From the NCBI GenBank assembly GCA_013368445.1, contig JAACJO010000009.1, forward strand, positions 1,116,001 to 1,180,000: 64,000 bases of DNA, in the 5' to 3' direction. The notes below the pieces were generated by a model. That model worked only from the letters and a program-made list of their open reading frames with translations. It did not search any database and was not told the DNA's origin. Both the position numbers and the translations under genes were made by a program. Positions 43,689 through 55,198 of the stretch are shown one piece after another. Every line of letters begins with the position of its first letter. The first letter of the stretch is position 1. Source of the DNA: Leucocoprinus leucothites. Its lineage: Eukaryota; Basidiomycota; Agaricomycetes; Agaricales; Agaricaceae.

Positions 43689-44999
43689 TTAGGCGCGATA
43701 AGCGACACGAGAACATGCAAGCCAAAACTCCGTTCCACCTTCCTCACTCCACCCTAGAGGACCTAAATCACATTCTGCGCAAGCCAGAAGCTTTCTTCTT
43801 GAGCCTGTCAACTTTTGAGCCAACGTGATTGTAGTGGTTGAAATCTAAGCCTTACCCTGAATGTGGACCGGTTTCGAGAAGCCGATATTTTCGAAGGCCA
43901 TAGGGGAAGGCGTAATCAGCCACCATTGTGCGGTCTGGCTAGATGGGGGGAGTGGTGTGAGCAGGGGGTTAGGAGGCATTTCTGAGGGTTCAAGCTAGAC
44001 CAGGATATCAAAGCTGTCTTTTCTTGTCAGGAAAATTGGAGAAGGCCTACCTGCTCGCTCGCCCGCTCGACCCATCTTCCTACCCCTTCCTTGAGGATCA
44101 CACTTCCACACCCCTCCCGAGGACAAAGCAAATCAAATTTGTTCACCGGAGTTCCTGGGGTCGCCTCTATGGTAACGGAGGTCACCGAATCAAATGATGA
44201 TAATAGCCGCCCATGATTTTTTGACGATGAACTGCGTAGCAATGCCTCCCATAAGCCTTCAGGGATCTGCTGATCGGGTTGTGGTGCACCAGGGCTATTT
44301 TCGACCACGGGAAGGGGGGTTGATGAATCGCTATGTTGGCTGGCGGATCCTGCGGTTGCCGTGGCGCTCTTCAGTTCCGCTCGCAGCTCATACCACGGTA
44401 GTGACCCATGCACAACATCGCTCTTTCCTAGATTTTTGAACCCAGCGTTTTCGTAGAAGGGTATGAGTTCTTCGTGCGAGATCAACGCTACTCGCTCGTA
44501 TGGAACTGAACCTGCTTCGGCTCTCAAGCGTAAGCGTGAAACATATTCTTTTAAAAGCCGCGTCGCAATGCCTTTATTCCTCCATGATTTTTGGACACAT
44601 ATAGAGTGGAGACAGATCGTAGACGAGCCCTGGATGTGTTTGGACATGGAATCATGGGTGAGGGTTTCGGAGGGAGATAGGGTCGAGCAAGTAAATCCAA
44701 TGATCTTTCGTTTGCCATCGTCCTGCGAGATAAACGCGCCGAGGAATAGATCAGGAGCTTCTTCCTGGCGGAATCTGTCAGAGAAATTCGAATCATCACT
44801 CCAATACCCCTGCGGCTCGAAGATACCTGAGTTTTTCTAGATCAGCTGCTTCATCAGGTGGAAATCCTGTGCAAGGTCATGAGCAGAAGCGCGAGATTTC
44901 CGTATAGCTGTACCAGCCTTCTTGTTCAATAACAAGAGCATCAGGGACTTCATCAGATTTGACCAAGTCGAAAAATAGTTCTGCAGGTGCAGACATCAT
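43689..44999 (-). CDS. AANAT-type GNAT acetyltransferase fused to an Mss4-like zinc domain
   Basis: Five exons on the complement: 44999-44918, 44866-44827, 44774-44051, 43934-43856 and 43804-43689 (1041 nt, 346 aa). Residues about 1-165 match arylalkylamine/serotonin N-acetyltransferase-like GNAT proteins: DEAADLEKLR, FRQEEAPDLFLGAF, GFTCSTLSPSETLTHDSM, the acetyl-CoA loop RNKGIATRLL, and a C-terminal FYENAGF. A Ser/Pro linker follows. Then an Mss4/Dss4-like fold appears with CPREGCGSVIL, PSPMAFENIGFSKPV and CAECDLGPLGWSEEGG; the Cys pairs would bind zinc. Mss4 proteins bind exocytic Rab GTPases and act as weak exchange factors or chaperones. The first intron starts with GC in a weak context, so that junction is the least sure. 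Both halves look intact. Confidence 0.82.
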
Positions 45000-46653
45000 G
45001 TTCATGTCAGGACTAATGAAAGCTACAGGGGTGTGCATTGTTTGGCATCATGATCCTCCGACAAACTACATCAATCATGCGTGATAAGGGCTATACCTTT
45101 GAAAACCTTCTGAACTCCCTCGAGGAATGATTGGACTCCTGATTTCTCTGAAAATCTCTCTCACATAAATGTACTGTATAGGTACATCCATTACGACGAC
45201 TTCTGTCTCTGTGATAAACATCGGCAGAAGGTGAGGCGCCTAGGGCTATCGCTATACTAGTAAATCAATGTCGTCGACCCACTCAAGGTTTCAGGTTTCT
45301 GCCCCTCCGCACCGACTCGAGCGCAAGAACCCTTGCTTTCTTACTACAAGAGGGACTAACAAGAGGTTGTGTGCACTTTGCCAACCCCCGGTTACCACTA
45401 CAGCCGGGTGGGTGAATCCGGTGTGGCAACAATAGCGAGGGTTCCATTTCTGGGTGAGCATAGGCCAGAGGGTGCCTTACCGTAAAAAGAACTCGTAAAG
45501 AGATCCAATGGCTATAAGCTTGACGAAAAAGGTGACGTCGTTGTGGTTGAGAGCTCCATCTATCTTAGTTGCCTCTTCTAACCACAAGCGCCTTGCCAAA
45601 CCATTTGTTCATTGGACATCCAAGTGGCTGAGTCGGTCAAGTGCAAACTGCTTTTGACGACATCGGGGCGTCTCGTAGGCGAATCAATGTCATTTTCTTG
45701 GATATTCCGAATCAAACAGTCGCAAAATATGGGGCTTGGTGAGAAGAGGTTTACTAAAATTAAGAATATAGTTTTTGTGGACAGGTATCAAGAAGATAAA
45801 TTCTAAACTCGAGCGCAAAAAGGTTCAGATGGAATGGCACTACGTTGCGGTCGAACATCAGACCAGAGTCAAGTTCAATCAGCATTGCAAGATTCGCTCG
45901 AAAATACTGTGACTGTCTGCAATTCAGCTAACACCATTCTCAGGAATGTTTCCCCAGTCAGGTCTGCAGTTCAGCGTCAGCGCCAGCTGCTCAATTGACA
46001 TCGATAGGTTGGAGCAAACTTCTCCATGCCGTTGAGGAATGCAACCTAAGTGAACTTCGAGAATGGCCGTGACGTTCGTGTCCTAATCTACCCCCAAGGA
46101 CCAGCCAAACACGAATAAATTTCTCCGTATGTGTCGGAGGCTCCAGGACACGGAGGCAGGGAATTTATGGATACATTTCGATGAAAACTTTTCCTCTGCT
46201 TAGTTTTGTTGTGCTGACATATATGGGCTGGCCTCATTACAAAGGCTAGTGCCGTCACAACGAGGTGATCACGGCCGGGTATTGTCTATTATTGCCAACG
46301 CTGCGCACCAGGAGACATGTCTGTCGTGGACTTCGGTCTGAGGTTTGTCAGTAGATACCTGACAGGCTCCCTAGATGAACAGACCGATATTCCTCGATCA
46401 TACGACAAGAACATATTTCTGATTTCGAATAAGAATTTGAATCGATGATCTAGGGTGTAAGGGATCTTCAAAAGTACTGTGGTCATACGTCAAACCAGTT
46501 TTCTTTGGGTGTTTCTGTTCTACTGTCAAACCCGAGTACTGGGCGCTGAGAACTGATAGCTCACAGAGCTCCGTATGAAATGAGAGACCTTGAAATCGAG
46601 CAAAAGTAAACGGGACTCGAGGGAAAACCTTGTCACATAACAGTATGCTAGGG
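45000..46653. other. Intergenic region (1.65 kb), no supported gene
   Basis: Lies between the AANAT-Mss4 start and the 3' end of the first GH95 copy. The frames at 45612-45806 and 46289-46486 have no motif. No repeat or RNA gene seen. Confidence 0.5.
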
Positions 46654-49600
46654 TTACATGGAAGGTAGGATAGTCTTGCTTAACCCAGGAGAAGTCGTCA
46701 AACTTGCCAAAAGCCTTCCGGCATACAGAACTTCCACCTGTCTTGATACCGCCTGTCTATCTGCCCTTAAAACTACCTTGGTCAGCTTTCCACCTTCCCA
46801 GCTCAGGTCAATCCCGATGCCTCCACGAAGACGAGCACCTCTGATCGAGCCTTTTGGCCACTGTGAAGGGAGTGCAGGCAGCAACGTGATCTTCAAAGGA
46901 GTCTCGGGGGTCGGAACGTCGGGCGCTTGCAACAAAGAGTTCTATGAAACCGGATCAGTCAGGGTGGTCGGGGATTGATGACTTTGCGATAACTTGACAA
47001 ACCATCACAGCAGCAGGGTACGCGAGGTTGGCATCAATCTGGAAAACCGGATTAGGATCCGTGGGATTATAGATTGAAAATAAGTTGGCAGCGAAATTTC
47101 GCTGGATGCAATACTTTAGATCGGCATTGTTAAGTCTCCATGGAAAAATACAAGGGACTAACAGCACATACCGACAACAAGTGATAAAAGTTGGCGGAAT
47201 CGCCCAACTGAGCATAAGCAGCTGCCCTCCACGCCTTTTCCCATCCCGCATCAGCATCAGCTGCTGTTCCGTTACCTCTATGCACCAGGCTGATCTTCGC
47301 AGCTTTCAGGACTTGTTCCTTAGTATACGTAACCATAGAGCCGTTGACAACAACTGGCCCTTGGATACCTGGATCGTAGGAAGCAACGGCCGATCCAGGG
47401 AATAGTCCGACGAGATGTGAGAGATGTCGATGGGTGTCTGCAGGGTCGTCCTTGTCTACTTTCCACCCCTGGAGTTGGCCCCAGGATCCGATGTGGATGC
47501 CCTTGTCAACCCTGTCAAGGGCGTCGAGCACGTCTTCGAGAAATCCGGTGTCTGTATCTCCGGAGGCGGCAAAGCCCTTCTGGGCAGCTGTAAATACTTG
47601 CCAGATCAACTGTTGCGAGTGCGCACAACCTATAAATCACGCAGTGAGTAATCCAAAGGCTTCTCAACGGGATTAAGTTATACCAAAGGTGATAGGTAAC
47701 TGTTCAGGAGAGTTGCAAGGATTGGTGACCAAAGTGGAATCACCGAAATGCGTATCTTCAACCATGTTATTAAGATGAAACAAAGTAACTCCCTGATGAT
47801 AGCTCAGAACAGTCAAACCACATGAGCGCAACACATTGCGTACCTTCAGTAGAGGCCATCCTCTTGATTTCCACCACTCCACATCGTTCGTGTAGTCAAA
47901 GTGATCCCAGACGTGAAGCATCTAATTACGAACCAATAAGAAAAGGTAAAGTGATATCAATCCCAGGTGTTCCTTACCATCCAGGCGTTAGATACTGTCA
48001 AGTGGGAATAGATCAGGACTGGAAACGAATGATTAGCAATGAGAAATACCAGCATAATTAGCCCACTCGGCGGAGCCAGGATCACCAGCCATCATTCCAG
48101 ATTGACCGAATATCTGGCACTGTCATGAGCATCGAGTTAAATCATGCAACTGAGCCTCACATTTGCCTAGGAAGCTGACATCAGAGACTCGTTGTGGCTG
48201 AACAAGAGAAATACCACACACACCGCATTATGCACAACCCATCCCTGAGTAGCATTGTATAACACTTCCGCAGTGTAAGTACCCCTAGGTACCCATCCTT
48301 TCTGCCCGTGGGTATCCATCAATCAATTCATCTGCGATGACGATTCCGAGGCGGCGGCGCACCTCGATGAAGCCGAACAAGGGCGTGGTCACATCGAGAT
48401 TGGTTATTTCCGCCATCCAATAATTCATCTGTATATTGATGTCCAAGGCTGTCGGGTGTGTGTATTCAGTGGCGTATCAAAGAACGTGATCCAAAAAGGA
48501 CGGACCATAACCTGTTCAGCCCGAGACAGGAAGCGAATAAAGCTTAATGAGCAGCAGAATCGACAGTAAGGCGTAAGGGAAAGACGTACTGCCCCACCAA
48601 GGATTCTCAAGGTCCTTTGCCCACTTTCCTTGTAAATTTGCAGGGAGTACCCCTCTGGCGCTACTAAAAAGTAAATATCGGCCGAAATTGAATGTAAGCC
48701 AATCAATAAACATATTCCCAGCCGCATTGCCCGCAGCGTCAATCTGATATTGGCTTATCAGCACATCAGTAGGAATGTCCAGCTCCGGCGTTTGGCCAAG
48801 ATCCAGAGAGAAGGGTATCGTAGTTATTGCTTCATAGTCGTCGACATGTTCTTCCAGAATGCTTGAGAATGACACATCCGAAGAAGTCGGTTTAGCAAGA
48901 AGAGAGACGAGCTTGTCGTGTGGATCTGGTCCATGATAGGAAAAGTCTGACTTGGCGGTACCAGCATCGAGGTTATAGTTGGTATCGCCGACCCATGTAA
49001 GCCATGCTTCTCTCGCCGATCCAGTGACCTCAAGTGTTGCATTTGGTGGTGAGTTGGAGGGAACTGGGAATTGTATGCAGCTGACGTTGCCGCCAGGGGC
49101 GGTCACATGTGCTAAAAGCTCATAGAGCATACTGGGAGCTCCGACAAATCCACGGACTTGAAGGGTGTTCGCACTCATACAAGTGATGTTCGGCGTAGGA
49201 AGACCATATTGGAGGGCAGAAGAGAAGGCGTATGACAACGTTGGTAGAATGACAGAAGGTGTAGAGGAGGTGACGTTGATGTATTGCGTGCAAGACCGGG
49301 TGGGATTCGAGCAAAGCAGCGATCTGGTTTAATGGGGTCAGGACCGCTTCCTTCTTAGGGACAAGGCAGATACACACCTTTGATACGTGGCTTTACCTTG
49401 CGTCCATACGGTTCTGACTATGGCTTGCTCAAGGTCAAGATATCGCCCGTAATCTGTCACAGGATCAGCTGTATTGAGATTAGAGATCAAATATCCTGCC
49501 CCAGCATAGGAGCCTAAAGGTATCATATCATGAGAACCAATCTTGGACAACGATAGCGGAAAACTCACCAAACTGGCCCATATCGGTTGTCAGGACATCA

Positions 49601-50121
49601 ATGTCTGACTAGGCTTCAGCACGAGAAGTATCCCAAGACAGGCAAAGTCACGCACTGTCGATCTCGCCAATGGGGCTCTCGAATATTGTATGGCGGATAT
49701 CTTTCATTGCCCTCGCCATCGCATCGCGTTCAGAAGGTTGTTTATTTCCGCCATTATAGTCCTAGGTGGAACAGAACACCATTTCCTCAGTAAAATAATT
49801 GATATTGTTTGTTGACGAGACAGACTAACAGGATCGGCAAAGGGACCACCAGACCACAAAGTTTCAATATTCAGCTGAAGAATTTCTTGGGTTGTACCGC
49901 CGGGGGACATAGCTACATTTTATCATCAGACTGGAACCATATCGGTTGTGTGAAGCCATACCTCCGAGATAACCATTACCAACTGGAAGCCATTCTCTTG
50001 CCCAAATTATGCCGGGCTTCGTGTTCCAAATCCCATTACCAGAGCTCGGGAATCCCGAAGGGGCACATTGACTAATCGCGAGGAGACTGAGGAGGGCAAA
50101 AATGTTGTGGTGGAGCAACAT
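46654..50121 (-). CDS. GH95 alpha-L-fucosidase-like glycosidase, copy A (NxN motif altered)
   Basis: Multi-exon gene on the complement, from the signal-peptide Met at 50121 (MLLHHNIFALLSLLAISQC) to the stop at 46654. An upstream in-frame Met at 50151 is possible. GH95 blocks in order: [63 protein letters not shown], the INIQMNYW block, [41 protein letters not shown] and [16 protein letters not shown] beta-rich C-terminal domain follows. The Asn-x-Asn motif before the QMNYW block reads D-I-N (DNA 48428-48436 on the complement), while copies B and C read N-I-N. A 6-nt microexon at 48161-48166 encodes Ala-Asn. The frame is open throughout. The enzyme would be secreted; activity is doubtful. Confidence 0.87.
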
Positions 50122-51736
50122 TCTTCGTGCCACCGACATTACCACCAGCACAAACTTGAAAGAGTGAAAAGGGAGAAGTTCAACAAGCTAGTATGTGCCA
50201 TGTGTCCATGCATTTATCAATGTCGCCTGTTATACGGGTGCATTGGATCGGTTCCGGTGGAGCAATGGGGGAGACACGAAGCTGCGAAGCACCGGTTGGT
50301 AAGCGAAAAAAGAGGGATGTGGCCGCGAACAATATTGGTTCGGACTTGACGGGAAAGGGGTATACAGAGACTGGAGAAAACCAGCTGATTCAAGGGCATG
50401 GGACCACTTTCTAACTAGAGGCTGTTGCGAGCTGGAAGTCTCGACGTTTCAGGAGATAAACAAGCATTAAATCCGAGCACCAATGACGTTGAAAGTGATG
50501 GTTGATTATTTTCTCACGGCGAGTTGATACTATTTGAACTGTGGATGTTTCTTATCTCAGATATCAAAAACCAGCGGTAAGTACTCTTGCAGGACTTTCA
50601 TTTACATGCTATATGCCATCTTCAAGTTGGTTCCATGATGCTGTATGCCACCCTCCTTGAAAAAGCGGGCAAATCTCGGACATCTGTCCTTTATAGATTC
50701 GACGGCCCGCTACACTCCGTTTCTATGTGTGTACCACTACAGTACGTCTTCTTTTCACGTCTCGAGATCTTATAAGGAACGGGTACTGGGTACCATTTCT
50801 TCTACATCAGAATTCTAGTGGGAACCCATTTTTTCAGTGAGATCGGAAATAAATAAATAAAAAGTTCTGATATCAAAACGGCAACACAGGTCAAAGTCCA
50901 GTTAACTCGTGATGGAAGTCTATTATCTGGTTATAGTTGGCCTGGGCCAATAAGGCCACTTTGTCACTAAAAGGTCACTCCATCTCCTGGATCCCCGCTG
51001 GTCTGATCTGGTCTAGCCAAGACCCACATCCGTTCGAGGTTTTGTGAAAAGGTATCGCCTATGTGCACTCGTACACAATAATCTGACGTGCTTCGCCTTT
51101 ATTCCTCTGATCCATTTTCCACCTCCTCCTTTGATCCGTTAGTCTATCGGTTACCTGTGCCAAATCTCCGGTCTGAATGGCTTACAACAAGGAACGTCGG
51201 ACTGAAGACCATTTAAGCGCTTAATGCTACTCCGGGGCTTCTGCACCAAAAAAGTAGGCACTCGACCCTGTTCTTCGTCCTAGCTTTGAAGGTGATGTGG
51301 GTGACCCTTTTAAATTCCTCCAGGCTTTGAGCTCAGGTCAGAATGCACCCAAGCTCAATAGTTACGTGGTCTGAAATATTCACTGATCTCACTGAGGGTA
51401 GAACCTCGAGGTGCTCCGAGAGGCAGGGGAGCCGGGATGACCGAAGGGTGGGGATGAGACCGAAGAAGACAATGGTGTCTGGTCCTATCTGAGGGCAGTT
51501 GGCCTACCAGAGGAACATAGACGTCACTAAAAACATGATCGAAAAGTCCGAGCTCATGTGTCGTGGTGGAGGATAGGCAAGTCATCAGGCGAGATTAATT
51601 CATTTCAGACTGACCTTCGCCAGAAATCGACTTGAGTTGTACTGAAAATCACAAGACAAAGTAAAGTCGGGAGTTTCAAGCACGGGACCATAAGCATTGT
51701 CCATATACGCCTACGAAAACTTTTACCTATCCATCA
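50122..51736. other. Intergenic region between GH95 copies A and B
   Basis: About 1.6 kb. It holds the promoter of copy A and the 3' flank of copy B. The flank near 51640-51730 resembles the 3' flank of copy C (56790-56890), including the tail ccatcatcaaaagctagtaa. No gene supported. Confidence 0.5.
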
Positions 51737-54700
51737 TCAAAAGCTAGTAATTGTCTTGCTCAAACCAGATGCAGTCCTTAGCGTAGCCAGTACCTTTCCA
51801 GCATACACAATCTGCGTATCCCTCGGAACAATGTTCTTGTCAACAGTGAACACTGCCTTCGTAGGCTTGCCGTTCTTCCAAACAAGGTCAACAGTGATAC
51901 CTCCACGGACACGAGCACCTTTGATAAAGCCCTGGGACCACTGCGAGGGAAGCGCAGGTAGGAGGTTGATCGTGAGAGGAGTATCCAGCGTCGGAACATC
52001 GGGCGCTTGTAGTAGTGCGTTCTATAGTACCCATATCGATGATGTCAGCGCAACCGTCAAAGCTTAGGGGAGGGGACGACAGACCATGACTGCAGCAGGA
52101 TATGCAAGGTTGGCATCGATCTGGAAGATGGGACTTCTGTCGTCGGGGTTGTATAACGAGTACAGGTTTGTACCAAAGTTCCGCTGAATGCAGTACTGCA
52201 GCCCCTTCATCAGAAGATGTCTAACAGGTCAGTTAAAAGATCGACCTACAGTCAACTCATGATAGAAGGTCTTCGCATCAGCAAGTTGAGCGTACGCAGC
52301 AGCCCTCCACGCTTTCTCCCAACCAGAATCCGCATCAGGTCCAGTCCCATTTCCTCTATGCACCAAACTCATCGTCGCGGCGTCGATAACTTGCTTCTTA
52401 GTGTAATTGACAGGAGATCCATTGACCATAACAGGACCTTGAAGTGTAGATTCGTATCCGACGATGGCATAGCCAGGGTATAGACCAATGAGATGCGACA
52501 GGTGACGATGGGTGTCCGATGGGTTGTCTTGGTCGAATTTCCACTCTTGTAGCTGACCCCAAGAACCAATACGGATACCCTTGTCAAGCTTGGCGCGCGT
52601 AGCACGTACTCCCTCGAGGAAGGCGGTGTCTGTATCTCCTGAGGCTCCAAAGCCCTTCTCAATAGCGTTGAAGAGTTGCCAAATCAGCTGTTGATTATGC
52701 GCACACCCTAACACGGAGTTAAGAACATCGCTGATCGTAATGAGCGCAGCTTACCGAAGGTAATTGGTGCTTGTTCGGGAGAGTTGCAAGGAATGACGAC
52801 CAAAGAGGAGTCGTTGAAGTGAAGATCCTCGAAAAGGTTATCGAGATGGAAGGAAGCCACGCCCTGAACTCGAAATTAGTGACTTGTTTCTCTCAGAGAA
52901 CCATTCGAAAGAATACCTTAAGAAGGGGCCAGCCGGTCTCTTTGAACCATGTGACATCATTCGTATAGTCAAAGTGATCCCATACGTGCAGCATCTACAA
53001 ATGAAAAATAAAACAAGAGAAATCAATGTCCCAACAATATCCCTCAAACTTCCACGACACACCATCCAAACATTGGCCGCTACCCAGTTCCGAGTCAACA
53101 ATGGTCACTCCATTCGTTAATAGTAAGAACCAACCAGTATAATCAGCCCATTGAGCCCCTCCTGCCTTCATTCCAGTGTGGCCGAAAATCTAACGATGTG
53201 ATTGAATGTATTTTCAGTCACCTCTTGCAGTCTGACTCACGTTCATCTACGAAATTTTCAGTAAAGAACTTGGAGAAACCCTGCACATACGTACCTCGTT
53301 ATGTACAACCCATCCACGTGTAGTGTTGTAAAGGACCTCGGCAGTGTAAGCCCCTCTGGGAGCCCAGTTTTTCTGATCCACCTGTATGAGTACATATTCG
53401 CAGGACTGCTCAGTCCACAACATTATGCTCACCATGAAATACTCGAACAAGGACTGCGTCACGTCCAGGTTTGTCATCTCAGCCGACCAATAGTTCATCT
53501 GAATGTTGATGTTCGAATCTGGAAACAGAGCGATAAGAAACAATGTGATCCTCGTAAGAAAACCCACGGTAGTCTTGAGGATGGAACACAAAAGTCATAA
53601 TAGCCGAGTGATTTGTGAGCTATTGTCAAATGTGAAAGGCGTTACACAACACACCAGCACCCCAAGGATTCGCCAGGCCGTTCCCCCATTTGCCTTGTAA
53701 GTTCGTCGGTAACATGCCCCTCGCACTACTCGCAAGCAGGTATCTCCCAAAGTTAAACACCAACCACTCAATATACACATTCTCCGCCAGATTTCCAGCC
53801 GCATCTATCTGGTACTTCTTCATCAATTCATCCGTCGGGGTATCCATCTGTGCCGTTTGTCCTAGATCCAAGGTAAACTTCGCCGCAACAGACTGATAAT
53901 CCTTCACATGCTCCGCGAGGATATCGCTGAAGGATGCTGACGACGGCGCCGCTGAGCTGAGAAGAGACATTAAGGTATCATGTGGATCCGATCCCCGGAA
54001 CGTATATCCAGCAGCCTCGTTTCCTGCATCCTGGGCATAATTGGTATCGCCGACCCACGTTATCCACGCCTCTTTTGCTGAGGTCACTTGTATCGTAGCA
54101 TTTGGGGGAGCGCCAGAATTGACTGGGAACGCGATGCAGCTGACTTTACCGCCTGGTGCAGTTGCGCGCGCGAGAAGTTCATATACCATACTAGCACCAC
54201 CAGCTGCAACGTATCCGCGAACTTGGAGCGTATTCGAATTCAAGCATGTGATGTTTGGCGCAGGAAGACCACTTTCAAGTGCAGAGGAAAATGCGTATGA
54301 AAGAGGAGGTAGTGTGACCGAAGAGTTTGTGGATGAGGTGATGGTGGTGTGTTGAGTGCACGCTCGAGTGGGATGTGAACATAAAAGCGTTCTAGAACGA
54401 AGTCTAAGTCCGAGTTCGAATGACTAATTTGCTATGATATACCTTTGATAATTAGCCCCTTCCTGAGTCCAGACAGTCCTAGCAATGGCTTGGTCCAGAT
54501 CAAGATATCGTCCATAATTGGTCACAGCACCGGTCGTGCTGAGGTTCGAAATCAAGTATCCTGCCCCAGCATAGGAGCCTGTGGGTATGTTTAGCTCATG
54601 CTTTCGGCGACCGAACAAACTGAGGATAGCCCCCAGCGATCTACCTACCATATTGACCTGCGTTGGTCATAAGACCATTGACATCTGAAATGGAAGTATC

Positions 54701-55198
54701 AGCGCTAAAGGCTCCCACAGAGGAGGAGATATACTCACTGCTAATACCACCCGTAGAGCTTTGGAAAATCCTCTGGCGTATAACCTGCAAGGCTTGTGCC
54801 ATAGCATTGCGCTCAGAAGGCTGTTTATTACCACCATTGTAGCTCTGGGCATTCGGTCACCACTGAGCAAGTGCATCATTAATTAATTGAACAGCAAACG
54901 TACGGGGTCAGCGAAAGGACCTCCGGACCACAGGGATTCGATGTTTAGCTGAACAGTTTCTTGGCTTGTACCTCCAGGTGTCGTGGCTGGATACTTGGCG
55001 TCAGGAGGAGACTTCAGGAAGAAGTGAGGGTTACATACCTGCAAGGTAACCATTACCGATTGGAAGCCAATCCCGGGACCAAATGACACCTGGCTCCTGA
55101 TACCAAAGCCCATTCCCAGAAGTTGGAAAGCCAGAAGGAGCACATTGGGCTACCAACAAGAACTGCAGTAGTGCCAGAAGGCTGTGGTGAATCCACAT
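51737..55198 (-). CDS. GH95 alpha-L-fucosidase-like glycosidase, copy B (intact)
   Basis: Starts at Met 55198 ([19 protein letters not shown], signal peptide); an in-frame upstream Met at 55252 exists. Stop at 51737-51739. Same exon plan as copies A and C. Blocks are [75 protein letters not shown] with both Asn of the NxN motif, [39 protein letters not shown] (candidate acid Glu), [15 protein letters not shown] and a full C-terminal domain ending [10 protein letters not shown]. The 6-nt microexon at 53241-53246 encodes Met-Asn. The family inverts alpha-1,2-fucosyl or galactosyl linkages, so plant xyloglucan or mucin-type glycans are possible substrates. This is the copy most likely to be active. 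Confidence 0.9.
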
